A DNA stretch of 34,374 nt from an uncultured Ignavibacteriota bacterium (GCA_937915485.1 CALGII010000217.1:1-34374); one strand, 5' to 3'; counted from the first letter of the stretch, positions 1-9,565 are shown. Notes: generated from the letters alone by a model not told the origin. Program-made: numbers and translations.

Positions 1-47
1 GACCACCGAGATCTACACTCTTTCCCTACACGACGCTCTTCCGATCT
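1..47 (+). other. Illumina P5/TruSeq adapter left on contig end
   Basis: The first 47 bases match the 3' part of the Illumina TruSeq universal adapter, from GACCACCGAGATCTACAC through the read-1 primer site ending GCTCTTCCGATCT. This is library-construction DNA, not genome. Biological sequence begins at 48. The match is from memory of the adapter sequence and is exact across the stretch. Confidence 0.97.
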
Positions 48-176
48 GATAATCTGATAGGTCACGAATATCACGAAAAGCACGAGCAGAACGAATAATA
101 CGGGATGGATTCCTGAAAGAGGCGCTTTGTTCTTTTGAGGAGCGCTTGTATCTGTATTGTAAGTGTTAATTTTTAT
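48..176 (-). CDS. Possible N-terminal part of a small membrane protein, cut by contig end
   Basis: On the minus strand an open frame runs from an in-frame stop at 189-191 down to the adapter junction at 48. After a polar stretch (about 25 residues, including NTDTSAPQKNKAPLSG) it encodes a strongly hydrophobic segment (VLFVLLVFVIFV), like the start of a single-pass or multi-pass membrane protein. No ATG, GTG or TTG precedes the hydrophobic part. The best-looking start is ATA at 174-176 (reading as xKINTYNTD) or ATT at 168-170, so either a rare start is used or a base near the low-coverage contig end is wrong. It lies 89 bases downstream of the GH92 gene in the same direction. Product unknown; the call rests only on composition. 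Confidence 0.3.
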
Positions 177-192
177 TTTCTTTACTGATTAT

Positions 193-210
193 ACGCGGTC
201 AATGCCGCGT
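193..210 (-). terminator. Small stem-loop after the GH92 gene
   Basis: ACGCGG and CCGCGT form a perfect 6-bp stem around a six-base loop, 55 bases beyond the stop codon of the minus-strand mannosidase. There is no T-run on the minus strand after it, so termination is only a guess from position. Confidence 0.35.
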
Positions 211-265
211 GAAATCAAATTTATCAAATCACGATTTCAAATTAAAGTTTATATTTTTTCTGCTC

Positions 266-2605
266 TTAATATCCGCTCATAGAATACGGCCTGTCTTCAA
301 CATTTCTGCCTCTTTCCTTATCGGGCTGCGGTGACATTATGTATTTCAAGGTACCGCCTTTCATTAATTCGTCGTGGCCGATGAAACACTTTTCAATTTT
401 AGACCCGTTAAGAAATATCTCCTTAACGTATATGTTCTCGTCGGAAATATTTTCGGCTTCGACCGTCAGCGAATTACCGTTCTCGAGTCTGATAACCGCT
501 CTGCTTACAAACGGAGCGCCGAATACGTATTCACCTGTTCCCGGACAAACGGGGTAAAAGCCAAGCGCGCTGAAGATGTACCAGGCCGACATCTGCCCGC
601 AGTCGTCGTTTCCGCATAAGCCGTCGGGTCCGTTCCTGTACATCGTGCTCATTATTTGAAATATTCTCTCCTGTGTTTTCCAGGGAGCCCCCGCATACGC
701 GTAAAGGTACGGAATGTGGTGGCTCGGTTCATTGCCGTGGACATAATTTCCGATAACCCCGTCTCTCGTAACGTCTTCGGATTCCTCAAAGTATTTATCG
801 TCAACGTGCATCGTAAAAAGAGAATCGAGTTTTGATATCATAGCCGCGTCTCCGCCCAACAGGCGTATGTATCCTCCCGCGTCGTGCGGAACGTACAAGG
901 AATAATTCCAGGCGTTGCCTTCGATGTATCCCTGATTAACCGTGCTGAGCGGGTCGAAAGGCGCTTTCCAGGAACCGTCCGAATTTTTCGCTCTTATGAA
1001 ACCTGTTGACGGGTCGAACAGGTTACTATAATATCCGCTTCTCAATCTGTAAACGTCCTCAACGTCTTTCCTGCCAAGAAGTTTAGCGGTGTTACTGATA
1101 GTCCAGTCATCGTAAGAGTATTCAAGAGTCTTGGACGCCGAATTCGAACTAAGGTCTTCGGGCACGTAAGAGAATTTCCTGTAAAACCCGAGACCGTCGA
1201 AGAAATCCCTGTTCGACGTAATGACCATCGCGTCGAGACCTTTTTCATAATCGAAACCTTTCAATTTTTTCGAAATTGCGTCGGCGATTACAGATACCGC
1301 GTGATAGCCTATCATGCACCAGTTTTCGTTTGCCTGATGAGACCAGACGGGCAGCATTTTGTGTACGCTCTGCTCGAAATGCGCGAGCATCGAATTAATC
1401 ATATCCGCCGCGCGTTTCTGCTGAACGAGCGCGAGCAACGGATGAAGCGCCCTGTATGTATCCCACAGCGAGAATGTAGAGTAGTTTGTAAATTCTTTAG
1501 AGTTGTGAATGTTCATGTCAAGACCGCGGTAGTCCCCGTTAACGTCGCTGTAAATCGTAGGACTCAGGAAAGAGTGATAAAGGGAAGTATAGAACATTTT
1601 CAATCTCGCTTCCGGAGCCTCCGCCTTAATTCTGCCGAGTTCTTCATTCCATTTATCTCTCGCGTTATTCTTAACTTCGTCGAAATTCCATCCCTTAATT
1701 TCTTCAGTAACGTTTCTAAGCGCGTTTTCCGAACTCACTCCCGAAATTCCGAATTTAATTTTAATTTCTTCGTTACTATCCGTAGCGTAATTTATGAACA
1801 TCTTTATTTCCCTTCCCGCCGCTTCGGGGAAATTCTTTTCCTGATTGAACTTTCTCCAGAATCCCCTGTAAACGGTTCCGTCTTCCCGTTTGAATCCGTA
1901 GTCCTTTATAGGCTTGGATAAAATCATCGCGAAGTAAATAAACCGGGTCCTTGCCCAGCCGGAAGTAATTTTAAATCCTGTTATCAGAGTGTCGTTTTCA
2001 ACCCTGACGAAAGTCCAGACGTTTTTTCCTTCGTAGTTATAAATGCCGTATGTTAAATCAAATATGATATGAGATTCGGTTGACGCGGGAAATGTATATT
2101 TATGGAATCCGGCTCTTTCAGTAGCCGTCAGTTCCGCAGCAATGTTATAGTCTTCAAGAAATACTTTATAATATCCCGGAGATCCGGACTCGTTATCGTG
2201 AGAAAAGCGTGATCTGTAGCCGCTTTTGGGAATGAACTTGTTTCCGGGATTCAGTTTCAGTTTACCCGTCGTAGGCATAATAAGAAAATCGCCGAGGTCG
2301 GAATGCCCGGTTCCGCTGAAATGTGTATGTGTGAACCCGACTATTGTTTTATCGTCGTACTGATAACCCGCGCAGTACTTATAAACATCTTCATTATACT
2401 TACCGTTTTTATCAAAGCGCACGGTGTCCGTCTCGGGGCTCAACTGCACCATACCGAAGGGAACTGTCGCACCCGGGAATGTATGCCCCATGTTCTTCGT
2501 GCCCGAGAAAACGTCAACGTATTTTGCGTAGTCGAAATTTGAATTCTGCGCAACGGAGAAGACGGGGCAAATCAGGATAAAGAGAATTCCGTATAATAAT
2601 CTCAT
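266..2605 (-). CDS. Secreted GH92 family alpha-mannosidase
   Basis: Predicted glycoside hydrolase family 92 enzyme, a calcium-dependent exo-alpha-mannosidase family that trims mannose from glycans with inversion. The 779-residue product opens with a signal peptide (MRLLYGILFILICPVFSVAQ), so it should act in the periplasm or outside. Family hallmarks are present: FSGTKNMGHTFPGATVPFGM near the N-terminus, SLWDTYRALHPL in the middle, GYIEGNAWNYSLYVPHD (general-acid Glu region), GNEPSHHIPYLY, and GNDDCGQMSAWYIFSALGFY near the C-terminus (the Asp pair that carries the base). The frame can be extended to a TTG at 2632, but ATG 2605 begins directly at the signal peptide and is preferred. It has no SusCD pair beside it; the nearest neighbour is a large sensor kinase in the same direction, about 200 bases upstream. 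Linkage specificity cannot be read from the sequence. Confidence 0.93.
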   Translation of the reverse strand: MRLLYGILFILICPVFSVAQNSNFDYAKYVDVFSGTKNMGHTFPGATVPFGMVQLSPETDTVRFDKNGKYNEDVYKYCAGYQYDDKTIVGFTHTHFSGTGHSDLGDFLIMPTTGKLKLNPGNKFIPKSGYRSRFSHDNESGSPGYYKVFLEDYNIAAELTATERAGFHKYTFPASTESHIIFDLTYGIYNYEGKNVWTFVRVENDTLITGFKITSGWARTRFIYFAMILSKPIKDYGFKREDGTVYRGFWRKFNQEKNFPEAAGREIKMFINYATDSNEEIKIKFGISGVSSENALRNVTEEIKGWNFDEVKNNARDKWNEELGRIKAEAPEARLKMFYTSLYHSFLSPTIYSDVNGDYRGLDMNIHNSKEFTNYSTFSLWDTYRALHPLLALVQQKRAADMINSMLAHFEQSVHKMLPVWSHQANENWCMIGYHAVSVIADAISKKLKGFDYEKGLDAMVITSNRDFFDGLGFYRKFSYVPEDLSSNSASKTLEYSYDDWTISNTAKLLGRKDVEDVYRLRSGYYSNLFDPSTGFIRAKNSDGSWKAPFDPLSTVNQGYIEGNAWNYSLYVPHDAGGYIRLLGGDAAMISKLDSLFTMHVDDKYFEESEDVTRDGVIGNYVHGNEPSHHIPYLYAYAGAPWKTQERIFQIMSTMYRNGPDGLCGNDDCGQMSAWYIFSALGFYPVCPGTGEYVFGAPFVSRAVIRLENGNSLTVEAENISDENIYVKEIFLNGSKIEKCFIGHDELMKGGTLKYIMSPQPDKERGRNVEDRPYSMSGY

Positions 2606-2804
2606 AAAAGTAATTTGAACAATTTTACACAAATCCTTTTTTAAAAAATATATTATAATGTGCCCGAAGAAATGGACGATGTGAGGTCAGGCGGCAAATG
2701 ACTTTAATTACAAGATGTGTTTAAACGTACAGAGAATATGAATACCCGCGAGGGCGATTACAATTAAGCGAGCGCATATTTATTGCGCACCAAAGAAGTT
2801 CGGC

Positions 2805-5800
2805 TCAATTCGCTGCGGGTATTCCGAAGATAACCGCGGTACCTTCGTTAACCTTGCTCTGTATTTCTATATAGCCGCCGAGTTTTTCAATCATTTCCTT
2901 GCATATAATAAGTCCGAGTCCGGTTCCCGCTTCATTTTCAGTGCCTGCGGTTGTTGTTTGCGCGTCAAGACGGAACAATTTTTCGATCATATCCGGTTTC
3001 ATACCGACTCCGTTATCCTTCACGGTAACAATAACATTTGCGTCGCGCTTCTCGGCGCTGATTGCAATGGCGCCTTTTCTGTGAGTAAACTTTATTGCGT
3101 TCGCGATAAAGTTTTGCAGCACGGACACAAGGATGTGGTCATCGCCTGTAACAAACGTATCGGGGTCAACCTTGTTTTCGACCGTAATTTCCTTTTTCTC
3201 GTAATTATAGCGAAGGAGATTCATCGCGTTTACGACGCAAGCGGTAAGATTGACTCTTATTTTCCTGATTTTCAGCCCTCCGGTCTGCAGTCTTCCCCAT
3301 TGAAGCAGATTCTCAATAAGTTCAAAAAGGTTTTTTGCCGAGTTCCTCATCAATCCCGCGTAATTCATCACCTCTTCCTTATGCATTCCTTCGGATTCCT
3401 GATAAAGCAATTCTGTAAGCCCGAGAAAACCCGTGAACGGAGCTCTCAGGTCGTGAGCGATTATCGAGAAAAATTTATCCTTGGTAGCGTTAAGTTTTTT
3501 TAATTCTTCAGCGTATTTTTCGAGTTTATCTCTGCTCGCTATTTTTTCCGATATATCCAGAACAACACCTCTTACCCCGGTACATACTCCGTCTTCCATT
3601 AAGGGCACCGCGTTGATGTGAATAGGTATGCTTGTCCCGTCTTTACGGTATCCCTGAAACTCGTACCCTTCCGAAATCACTCCCGAAATTGTATTCCTGA
3701 ATTTTTCCGCCGCTGCGGCACGTGATGAAGGAGGCGCGAAATCCATAAGGGACTTGCCGATTATATTGCCGTTGCAGCCGTAACCAAACATCTCAAGACC
3801 CGTTTTATTCACGAACGTAATATCGCCATTAATATCGGTTTCATAAACCGCGGCAGGCATTTGTTCGACAAGTTCGCGGAATTTTTTCTCGGATTCATGC
3901 AGCGCTTTTTCAATATTCTTCTTTTCCGTGACATCTCTTATAATCGAAAGTATGTTTACCGGAATGTCATCTCCGTCACGCACCAGAATCGATTTTGCAG
4001 AAAAATACAGCCAGCGTCCGTCCGCGCGGCGAAGACGGAATTCGGCCTGATTATTTCCGCTGCGCAGAAGGTTTTCTTTTGCTTTATTAAATACACTAAC
4101 GTCGTCGGGATGAAGAAGTGATTCTATGCCGATGAAATGATTTTTTTCAAGACCCAGTGATTCATAATAATTGTTATTGGCAAGAATCATGTTGAGATCA
4201 ATATCGAGCATTAGAATTATGTCGTCGGCATTCTCAATCAGCGTTCTGTATTTCTCTTCGGATTGTCTGAGTTCGTGCTGGGACTTAAGCCTTTCGCTGA
4301 TATCCCTGGCCAGAACGCACATCGTTCTGGCTTCAGGGAACTGAACGGCTTTTACGCTGACTTCAACGGGTACGAGCGAGCCGTTTTTCCTTCTGTGAAA
4401 TCTTTCCCTTATAAAAACATTATCGTGCACGGCAAGACTGTTTACGTAATTATCAATACTTTCTCTTTCGTGCGCCACTATATCATAGATTGTAAGTTTC
4501 AGCATTTCCTCTTTAGAATATCCGAGCATGTCCGCGTAAGCCTGATTCGTAAGTATCACTTGTCTCGTATCCATTTCGTAAATCACAATCCCGTCCGATG
4601 CCTGCTCGATTATTGAGCGGAATTTTGATTCACTGAGAGAAAGTTCTTCCGTTCTCTCCTTTACTTTATCTTCAAGAGTCGCGAGAGTGTGTTTAAGTTT
4701 TTCCTGCGATTCGTAAAGTTCGTTGGTCCTCTGCCGGACGTTCGCTTCAAGGGATTTTGTATATTTCCGTCTCAATATGTGCTTGTAAACATATAGTAAA
4801 TTGAAAATGATTATCAGCAGCACCGTAAGCATGAACCACCATTGTTTATAGAACATGCCTTTTGCGGTTATTTCCCCGCTCGAAATTTCTTCGCTCCATT
4901 TTCCCGAAAAATTTCTTGCCTGCATTATGAATTTATACGTTCCGGGTTCAAGGTTTTTATAAACTATATTTCCAATTTCGTTCTGGTGAATTAAAATCCA
5001 GTCTTTGTCGTAACCTTCGAGTTTTATTCTGTATTCCAGAAGTCTTTCTTCGACGAATGAAATTCCCCTTATGCTGAAAATAAGTGATGTATTTCCATTT
5101 CTAAGAGTAATCTCATCTTTTCCGGAATACCGATTTCCTTGAATATCTTCCACGAATAAAATTTCGGGCGAGGGGACAAATTCCTTGCCGTAATCCAGAC
5201 CCGGAATGTATTTGCTGAGACCCGCATCCGTCCCTATCCAGAGATTGTTTCTTGTATCAAGATAAAGCGCCGACCTGTTGATTTCCCCCTCAACGAGTCC
5301 GTTATAAGAATTGTATTTTTTCACTCCGCTCTTTCCGTCCCACCTTACCAGATTGCTCGAAGTTCCGAAAAAGTAATATCCGTTCTTTTTATCTTTCGTA
5401 ATCGCAAAAACTGCATCACTGATTTCAAAATCCCCTGAAGTGAATTTAACGAGTGAATCGTTTACTATTGAATACAGACCGTTTTCGGTGCCCGCAAGAA
5501 CATTACCGTCGTCATCTTTGAAAACCGAGAAACAGTTCTTTTCAGCCGTTAAACCGGAGTTTTTTATTAAAACAGATTTCCCCCCTGTAATCTTTATTAT
5601 CCCGTTCATACCGGCGCCCCATACGTTATCATCTTCAAAACAGAATATTTTTCTAAAATGAAATGACCCGCTCTTATCGAAATCTACTCTTTCAAAATTC
5701 CCGTTTTTAAGTTCGTAAATATAATTATTTCCCGAAAAAAGAATATTCCCCGCTCCGTTTTTGCATACAGAAGATATATGATCTACACCCTCTATGTTAT

Positions 5801-7064
5801 ACCACTCAAGATTACCATTCTCGTCTATCTTCCCCGCGCCTCTGTATGACGCTGCAATCCAGGCATTTCCCTTCAAATCGCTGTACAAATCAAGAACCCT
5901 GTATATAGAACTGAAAAAATCCGCGTTATCGAATTTGATGTAACGGAAATTATAGTTTTTCGAAATTGAAATACCCGAATTGTGTCCGATTACGAAAACG
6001 TTAGGAGAAATTTCCGTAACGGAGGATACTTCGTTTTCGGCAAGAATGTTAATTTTTGTATGATTGCGAAATGCTATCGTGTTTAGTTTGTCGATGCCGC
6101 GGAAACCCGCAAACCATATTTTGCCTTCTCTGTCCTTGTAGACGGCATCGTTTCCCTCGGACGAAAATCCGTTATCGGTATTTAATATATGGGATTCACC
6201 GGTATGTAAATTTACGCAATACCTAATCCAGATATTACCGAAATAAATCGTTTCCTCCCCGTCAGGAGTCAGGAAAAAAGTATTTGCCGCTCCTTTTTCA
6301 GAAAGAGTGAAATTGCTTTTAATTTCCTTGAAACGGCCGTCCTCTATATATCCGACTTTATCCGAACCGAGCAGCCATAACCTTGTGTCCGGTTCATCAT
6401 TTCTTTTTTCGAGTGTTATTTTTAAGACCGGACCGAACCCCTTAGGAATAGATTTGTTGATGCTGTTGTCGATTTTCCCTTTCGATAAGACTGATACGCC
6501 TTTTCCGGTTGATAGAAGGAACTCGGTGTCGAGCGTGCAAACACTGAAAATGAAATTGTCCGTCAGTCCGTCGGATTCAGAATACAGCCTCCATTTATCA
6601 TCCTCAAACACGTAGGCTCCAGAATAGGTCGTTACGCATATAACCGGTTTATTCTCTTCGTAAAATATTCCGAACCCGGAAATTTCATTTCCTGACTCAA
6701 CCGTTTCCGATATAGCATTGAATTTTTCCCACCTGTTGTTACTGTAATAAATTATATTGTGGGCTGTGTTATCAGGCGCCGCCCAAATAATTCCTTTCTC
6801 ATCGCAGGCAATACGAATATAATTTCGTCTCGGTACATTATCCTTGCTGCCAAAGTTAGTCCACGAGAAACCGTCATACATTGAGACACCCAGACCTGTG
6901 CTGAACCACATTCTTCCTGTCTTGTCCTGAACGATGTCTTTGACACCTCTCGTCGCTACGCCTTCTTCCGTAGAGTAATGATGAATTGAATAAATTTGCG
7001 GGATACAGTTTTGGATACAGGCAAAGATAAAAATAAATATGACTGAAAAGCGGAAAATCTTCAT
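2805..7064 (-). CDS. Propeller/Y_Y_Y sensor histidine kinase with three PAS domains
   Basis: Large membrane sensor kinase of 1419 residues. Order: signal peptide (1-22); about 600 residues of Reg_prop-type beta-propeller repeats (motifs such as GRMWFSTGLGVS, NNLWIGTDAGLSKY); a Y_Y_Y domain (about 655-730, with LEYRIKLEGYDKDW and LEPGTYKF); a transmembrane helix (about 743-760); a coiled coil (765-810); three PAS/PAC units (about 812-925, 935-1048, 1057-1175); HisKA with phospho-acceptor His1204 in IIAHDLRAPF; and HATPase_c with N-box Asn1318/Asn1322, D-box 1350-1354 (DNGVG) and G2-box GTGLGL (1380-1385). The outer half matches hybrid two-component systems that sense glycans in Bacteroidota, but receiver and AraC-type domains are absent, so a separate response regulator is needed and none lies in the window. 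Its gene precedes the GH92 mannosidase on the same strand, a hint and no more that it senses a glycan. Confidence 0.93.
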   Translation of the reverse strand: MKIFRFSVIFIFIFACIQNCIPQIYSIHHYSTEEGVATRGVKDIVQDKTGRMWFSTGLGVSMYDGFSWTNFGSKDNVPRRNYIRIACDEKGIIWAAPDNTAHNIIYYSNNRWEKFNAISETVESGNEISGFGIFYEENKPVICVTTYSGAYVFEDDKWRLYSESDGLTDNFIFSVCTLDTEFLLSTGKGVSVLSKGKIDNSINKSIPKGFGPVLKITLEKRNDEPDTRLWLLGSDKVGYIEDGRFKEIKSNFTLSEKGAANTFFLTPDGEETIYFGNIWIRYCVNLHTGESHILNTDNGFSSEGNDAVYKDREGKIWFAGFRGIDKLNTIAFRNHTKINILAENEVSSVTEISPNVFVIGHNSGISISKNYNFRYIKFDNADFFSSIYRVLDLYSDLKGNAWIAASYRGAGKIDENGNLEWYNIEGVDHISSVCKNGAGNILFSGNNYIYELKNGNFERVDFDKSGSFHFRKIFCFEDDNVWGAGMNGIIKITGGKSVLIKNSGLTAEKNCFSVFKDDDGNVLAGTENGLYSIVNDSLVKFTSGDFEISDAVFAITKDKKNGYYFFGTSSNLVRWDGKSGVKKYNSYNGLVEGEINRSALYLDTRNNLWIGTDAGLSKYIPGLDYGKEFVPSPEILFVEDIQGNRYSGKDEITLRNGNTSLIFSIRGISFVEERLLEYRIKLEGYDKDWILIHQNEIGNIVYKNLEPGTYKFIMQARNFSGKWSEEISSGEITAKGMFYKQWWFMLTVLLIIIFNLLYVYKHILRRKYTKSLEANVRQRTNELYESQEKLKHTLATLEDKVKERTEELSLSESKFRSIIEQASDGIVIYEMDTRQVILTNQAYADMLGYSKEEMLKLTIYDIVAHERESIDNYVNSLAVHDNVFIRERFHRRKNGSLVPVEVSVKAVQFPEARTMCVLARDISERLKSQHELRQSEEKYRTLIENADDIILMLDIDLNMILANNNYYESLGLEKNHFIGIESLLHPDDVSVFNKAKENLLRSGNNQAEFRLRRADGRWLYFSAKSILVRDGDDIPVNILSIIRDVTEKKNIEKALHESEKKFRELVEQMPAAVYETDINGDITFVNKTGLEMFGYGCNGNIIGKSLMDFAPPSSRAAAAEKFRNTISGVISEGYEFQGYRKDGTSIPIHINAVPLMEDGVCTGVRGVVLDISEKIASRDKLEKYAEELKKLNATKDKFFSIIAHDLRAPFTGFLGLTELLYQESEGMHKEEVMNYAGLMRNSAKNLFELIENLLQWGRLQTGGLKIRKIRVNLTACVVNAMNLLRYNYEKKEITVENKVDPDTFVTGDDHILVSVLQNFIANAIKFTHRKGAIAISAEKRDANVIVTVKDNGVGMKPDMIEKLFRLDAQTTTAGTENEAGTGLGLIICKEMIEKLGGYIEIQSKVNEGTAVIFGIPAAN

Positions 7065-7308
7065 TTCCTGACATTAATCATTTATAAACGATAAAAACGG
7101 CTAATTACGATCCCTAATAATGAAGTGCAACTTAATCAAACTGGATTTCAGTAAAGTAAAAATCAGGATTCCAGAAATAAGATAGTCATATAAAAATAAA
7201 ATAAAATTTACCGTTTTTCAAGCATTTTTGTGACGGTGTTGTTTCTGAAAAATATTCACCGTGTACGGTATGTCCGTTTCATATATTCGCGTTTTGTTCA
7301 TATTAAAA

Positions 7309-7339
7309 TTGAATATTAAATCACATTGCTTTATTTTTG
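7309..7339 (+). promoter_or_regulatory. Bacteroidota-type promoter, possibly leaderless
   Basis: TATTTTTG at 7332-7339 matches the -7 consensus TAnnTTTG exactly, with TTG at 7309-7311 twenty bases upstream as a -33 element. The ATG of the protease gene is at 7343, only three bases past the -7 box, so transcription would start at or near the start codon. Confidence 0.45.
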
Positions 7340-7342
7340 TTT

Positions 7343-8344
7343 ATGCAGAAAAATTACGATAATCAGATAACAGGCGACGAAGAAAATACTATTAAGACAC
7401 CGGGGAAAAGGAAGTTCGCATTCTCGTTTTTAATAAATATTCTTCTTTTCTTAATCACATTTTTCACGATGACACTGGCGGGCGTCGGCTGGCTCAACAA
7501 CGACCCTTACCAACTTGAAAATTTCAATCTCGGCATCACATATTCGGTTCTGATGATGCTTGTAATCAGCACTCACGAATTCGGGCACTACTTCGCCGCG
7601 CGGCTGCATAAGATTGACGTCACGCTGCCGTATTACATTCCGTTTCCGTTTCTGTTTTTGAATCCGTTCGGAACAATGGGAGCCGTAATTAAAATGAAAA
7701 CGAGAACACAGTCACGCAAATCACTTTTTGACATCGGCGTATCAGGACCTATCGCGGGGTGGATAACTTCTGTTATAATACTTTTAATAGGATATCTCAC
7801 GCTTCCTTCGATAGATTATCTCTACAAAATACATCCCGAGTATCAGACTTCTGGCATACCCGTGACCGGGCTCACGTTTGGAAACAACCTTGTATTTTTA
7901 CTCTTCGATAAGATTTTCTCGATGAACCACAACTTGTTCATTCCGCCGATGAACGAAATTTATCACTATCCGTTCCTGTGCGTCGGCTGGTTCGGACTTT
8001 TAATTACCGCGCTGAACATGATGCCCGTCGGACAACTGGACGGAGGTCATATTTCCTACGCGATGTTCGGTGAAAAATCGAAATATATTTCTTACACCGT
8101 ATTTTACCTGCTTGTATTGTTTGGAATTTTAGGCTTCCTTCCTTTGTTAGATATTAAACTTGAACTTGGTTCGTTGAACTGGCTTGTCTGGGCGCTGTTG
8201 ATTTTCTTTGTAATTAAAATCAAACACCCGCCTATCTGCAGCGACATGGAAGAGCCTCTTGGAAAATACAGAACGGCCGCAGGATGGTTCGCTTACTTTA
8301 TTTTTATTGTATCGTTCTGTCCGATACCAATTAGCGAATTTTAA
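7343..8344 (+). CDS. Site-2 protease (M50) family membrane metalloprotease
   Basis: Predicted intramembrane zinc metalloprotease of the site-2 protease family (M50), 333 residues with several hydrophobic segments. The zinc motif HEFGH is at residues 78-82 and the second motif, QLDGGH with the third metal ligand Asp233, is in NMMPVGQLDGGH. Between them lies the typical FDIGVSGPIAGW segment. The segment around LPYYIPFPFLFLNPFGTMGAVI resembles the EGY1/archaeal subgroup rather than RseP, and no PDZ domain is present. I chose ATG 7343 over a TTG six bases upstream. It ends three bases before the next gene, so the two are probably cotranscribed. The substrate is not known; members of this family often cut anti-sigma factors or other membrane-tethered regulators. 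Confidence 0.88.
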   Translation: MQKNYDNQITGDEENTIKTPGKRKFAFSFLINILLFLITFFTMTLAGVGWLNNDPYQLENFNLGITYSVLMMLVISTHEFGHYFAARLHKIDVTLPYYIPFPFLFLNPFGTMGAVIKMKTRTQSRKSLFDIGVSGPIAGWITSVIILLIGYLTLPSIDYLYKIHPEYQTSGIPVTGLTFGNNLVFLLFDKIFSMNHNLFIPPMNEIYHYPFLCVGWFGLLITALNMMPVGQLDGGHISYAMFGEKSKYISYTVFYLLVLFGILGFLPLLDIKLELGSLNWLVWALLIFFVIKIKHPPICSDMEEPLGKYRTAAGWFAYFIFIVSFCPIPISEF

Positions 8345-8347
8345 ATT

Positions 8348-9565
8348 ATGACTGACAGGAAAGCATTACTCGTAATATTCTTAACGATATTTATAGACCT
8401 TCTGGGATTCGGCATAATAATACCATTGCTGCCGGATTATTCTTTTAAAATCCTGCACATTGACGAATCCGTTATCGGACTGCTCGTCGGCATTTATTCG
8501 CTGATGCAGTTCATTTTCACTCCCGTATGGGGTTCGCTCTCCGATATTTACGGCAGGAAACCTATACTCGTTATGAGTCTTGCGGGTAATGTAATATCTT
8601 ACATACTAATGTTTCTTGTTTTTTCCGGAGTTTTCCCGTCCGTGTACCTTCTTGCTTTGTCAAGAGCGTTTGCGGGTATATTCTCGGCGAACCTTTCGGC
8701 GGCGCAGGCGGTAATTTCGGATATTACTCCCCCCGAAGACCGCTCCAAAGGGATGGGAATTCTCGGAGCCGCATTCGGCCTCGGATTTGTTTTCGGTCCC
8801 GCGATGGGAGGAATATTATCGCAGCATTTCGGCTACGGTCTTCCGATTGCGATGTCGGGAATTTTTTCTCTCATCGCGTTGATGCTCGCGCTTACTATTT
8901 TAAAGGAATCGCTTCCCGAAGATATTAGAAAGCAAAACAAGCACGACTTCAAGGGAGTCACCATAGTTAACCTGCGAGGCGTCCGTGACGTGCTGTCAAA
9001 CAAAAAGGTCGGAGTTTACGTAATTATTTTTTTCTTCATCACTTTTTCTTTCGCGAATATTTACGGCACCTTCCTTCTATTCGCCGAAAGGACCGATACT
9101 CTTTCTTTAAATCAGCAGGAGGTTGGATTCCTGCTTTCGTTCCTTGGAATAATCGGCGCGATAGTGCAGGCGACACTGATTAAAACGTTTAAAGCGAAAA
9201 TAGGAGAGGAGAGGTCCATACTGCTCGGAAATTTTCTTGTGATATTCGGGCTTGCACTGATACCATTCGCGCCGGGCGTTCCCGCTCTGCTCGTTGTAAT
9301 GACAGTGCTGGGATTTGGTAACGGTCTTAACAATCCAATGCTGATGGGTTTGATATCTACGAGCGTTAGCCGCGACGAGCAGGGTTCGGTCCTTGGAATA
9401 AATCAGTCGCTCGGCTCTCTTGCGAGATTTCTCGGTCCCGTATGGGGAGGATTTATATATAAGTTCGGATACACATTTCCCTTCCTCTCTGGAGGGTTTT
9501 TTATGCTCCTTATAACATTGTTCAGTTTGAAATACCTTAAAAAGAGTCAGACCTCAATCCGATGA
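8348..9565 (+). CDS. MFS exporter, TetA-like DHA1 family
   Basis: Major facilitator superfamily proton-coupled exporter, 405 residues, 12 predicted membrane helices. Helix 1 carries the drug:H+ antiporter-1 signature DLLGFGIIIPLLP, the loop between helices 2 and 3 has motif A (GSLSDIYGRKPIL), and helix 5 has the motif-C-like run GILGAAFGLGFVFGPAMGG. These place it with the TetA-like branch, which includes many uncharacterised housekeeping exporters; resistance to tetracycline should not be assumed. The start is ATG 8348, three bases after the M50 gene. Its 3' end overlaps the converging pgeF gene by 29 bases. Confidence 0.88.
   Translation: MTDRKALLVIFLTIFIDLLGFGIIIPLLPDYSFKILHIDESVIGLLVGIYSLMQFIFTPVWGSLSDIYGRKPILVMSLAGNVISYILMFLVFSGVFPSVYLLALSRAFAGIFSANLSAAQAVISDITPPEDRSKGMGILGAAFGLGFVFGPAMGGILSQHFGYGLPIAMSGIFSLIALMLALTILKESLPEDIRKQNKHDFKGVTIVNLRGVRDVLSNKKVGVYVIIFFFITFSFANIYGTFLLFAERTDTLSLNQQEVGFLLSFLGIIGAIVQATLIKTFKAKIGEERSILLGNFLVIFGLALIPFAPGVPALLVVMTVLGFGNGLNNPMLMGLISTSVSRDEQGSVLGINQSLGSLARFLGPVWGGFIYKFGYTFPFLSGGFFMLLITLFSLKYLKKSQTSIR

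Noticed and set aside
1301..1921. 206-codon open frame on the plus strand within the GH92 gene
   Set aside because: Composition and lack of family features mark it as the antisense shadow of a well-supported gene.
2772..2788. GCGCA/TGCGC stem-loop after the kinase gene as terminator
   Set aside because: Only 5 bp with a 7-base loop and no T-run; too weak to list.
8348..9565. Tetracycline-resistance gene call for the MFS exporter
   Set aside because: The TetA-like signature is shared by many exporters of unknown substrate; no resistance context or mobile element nearby.
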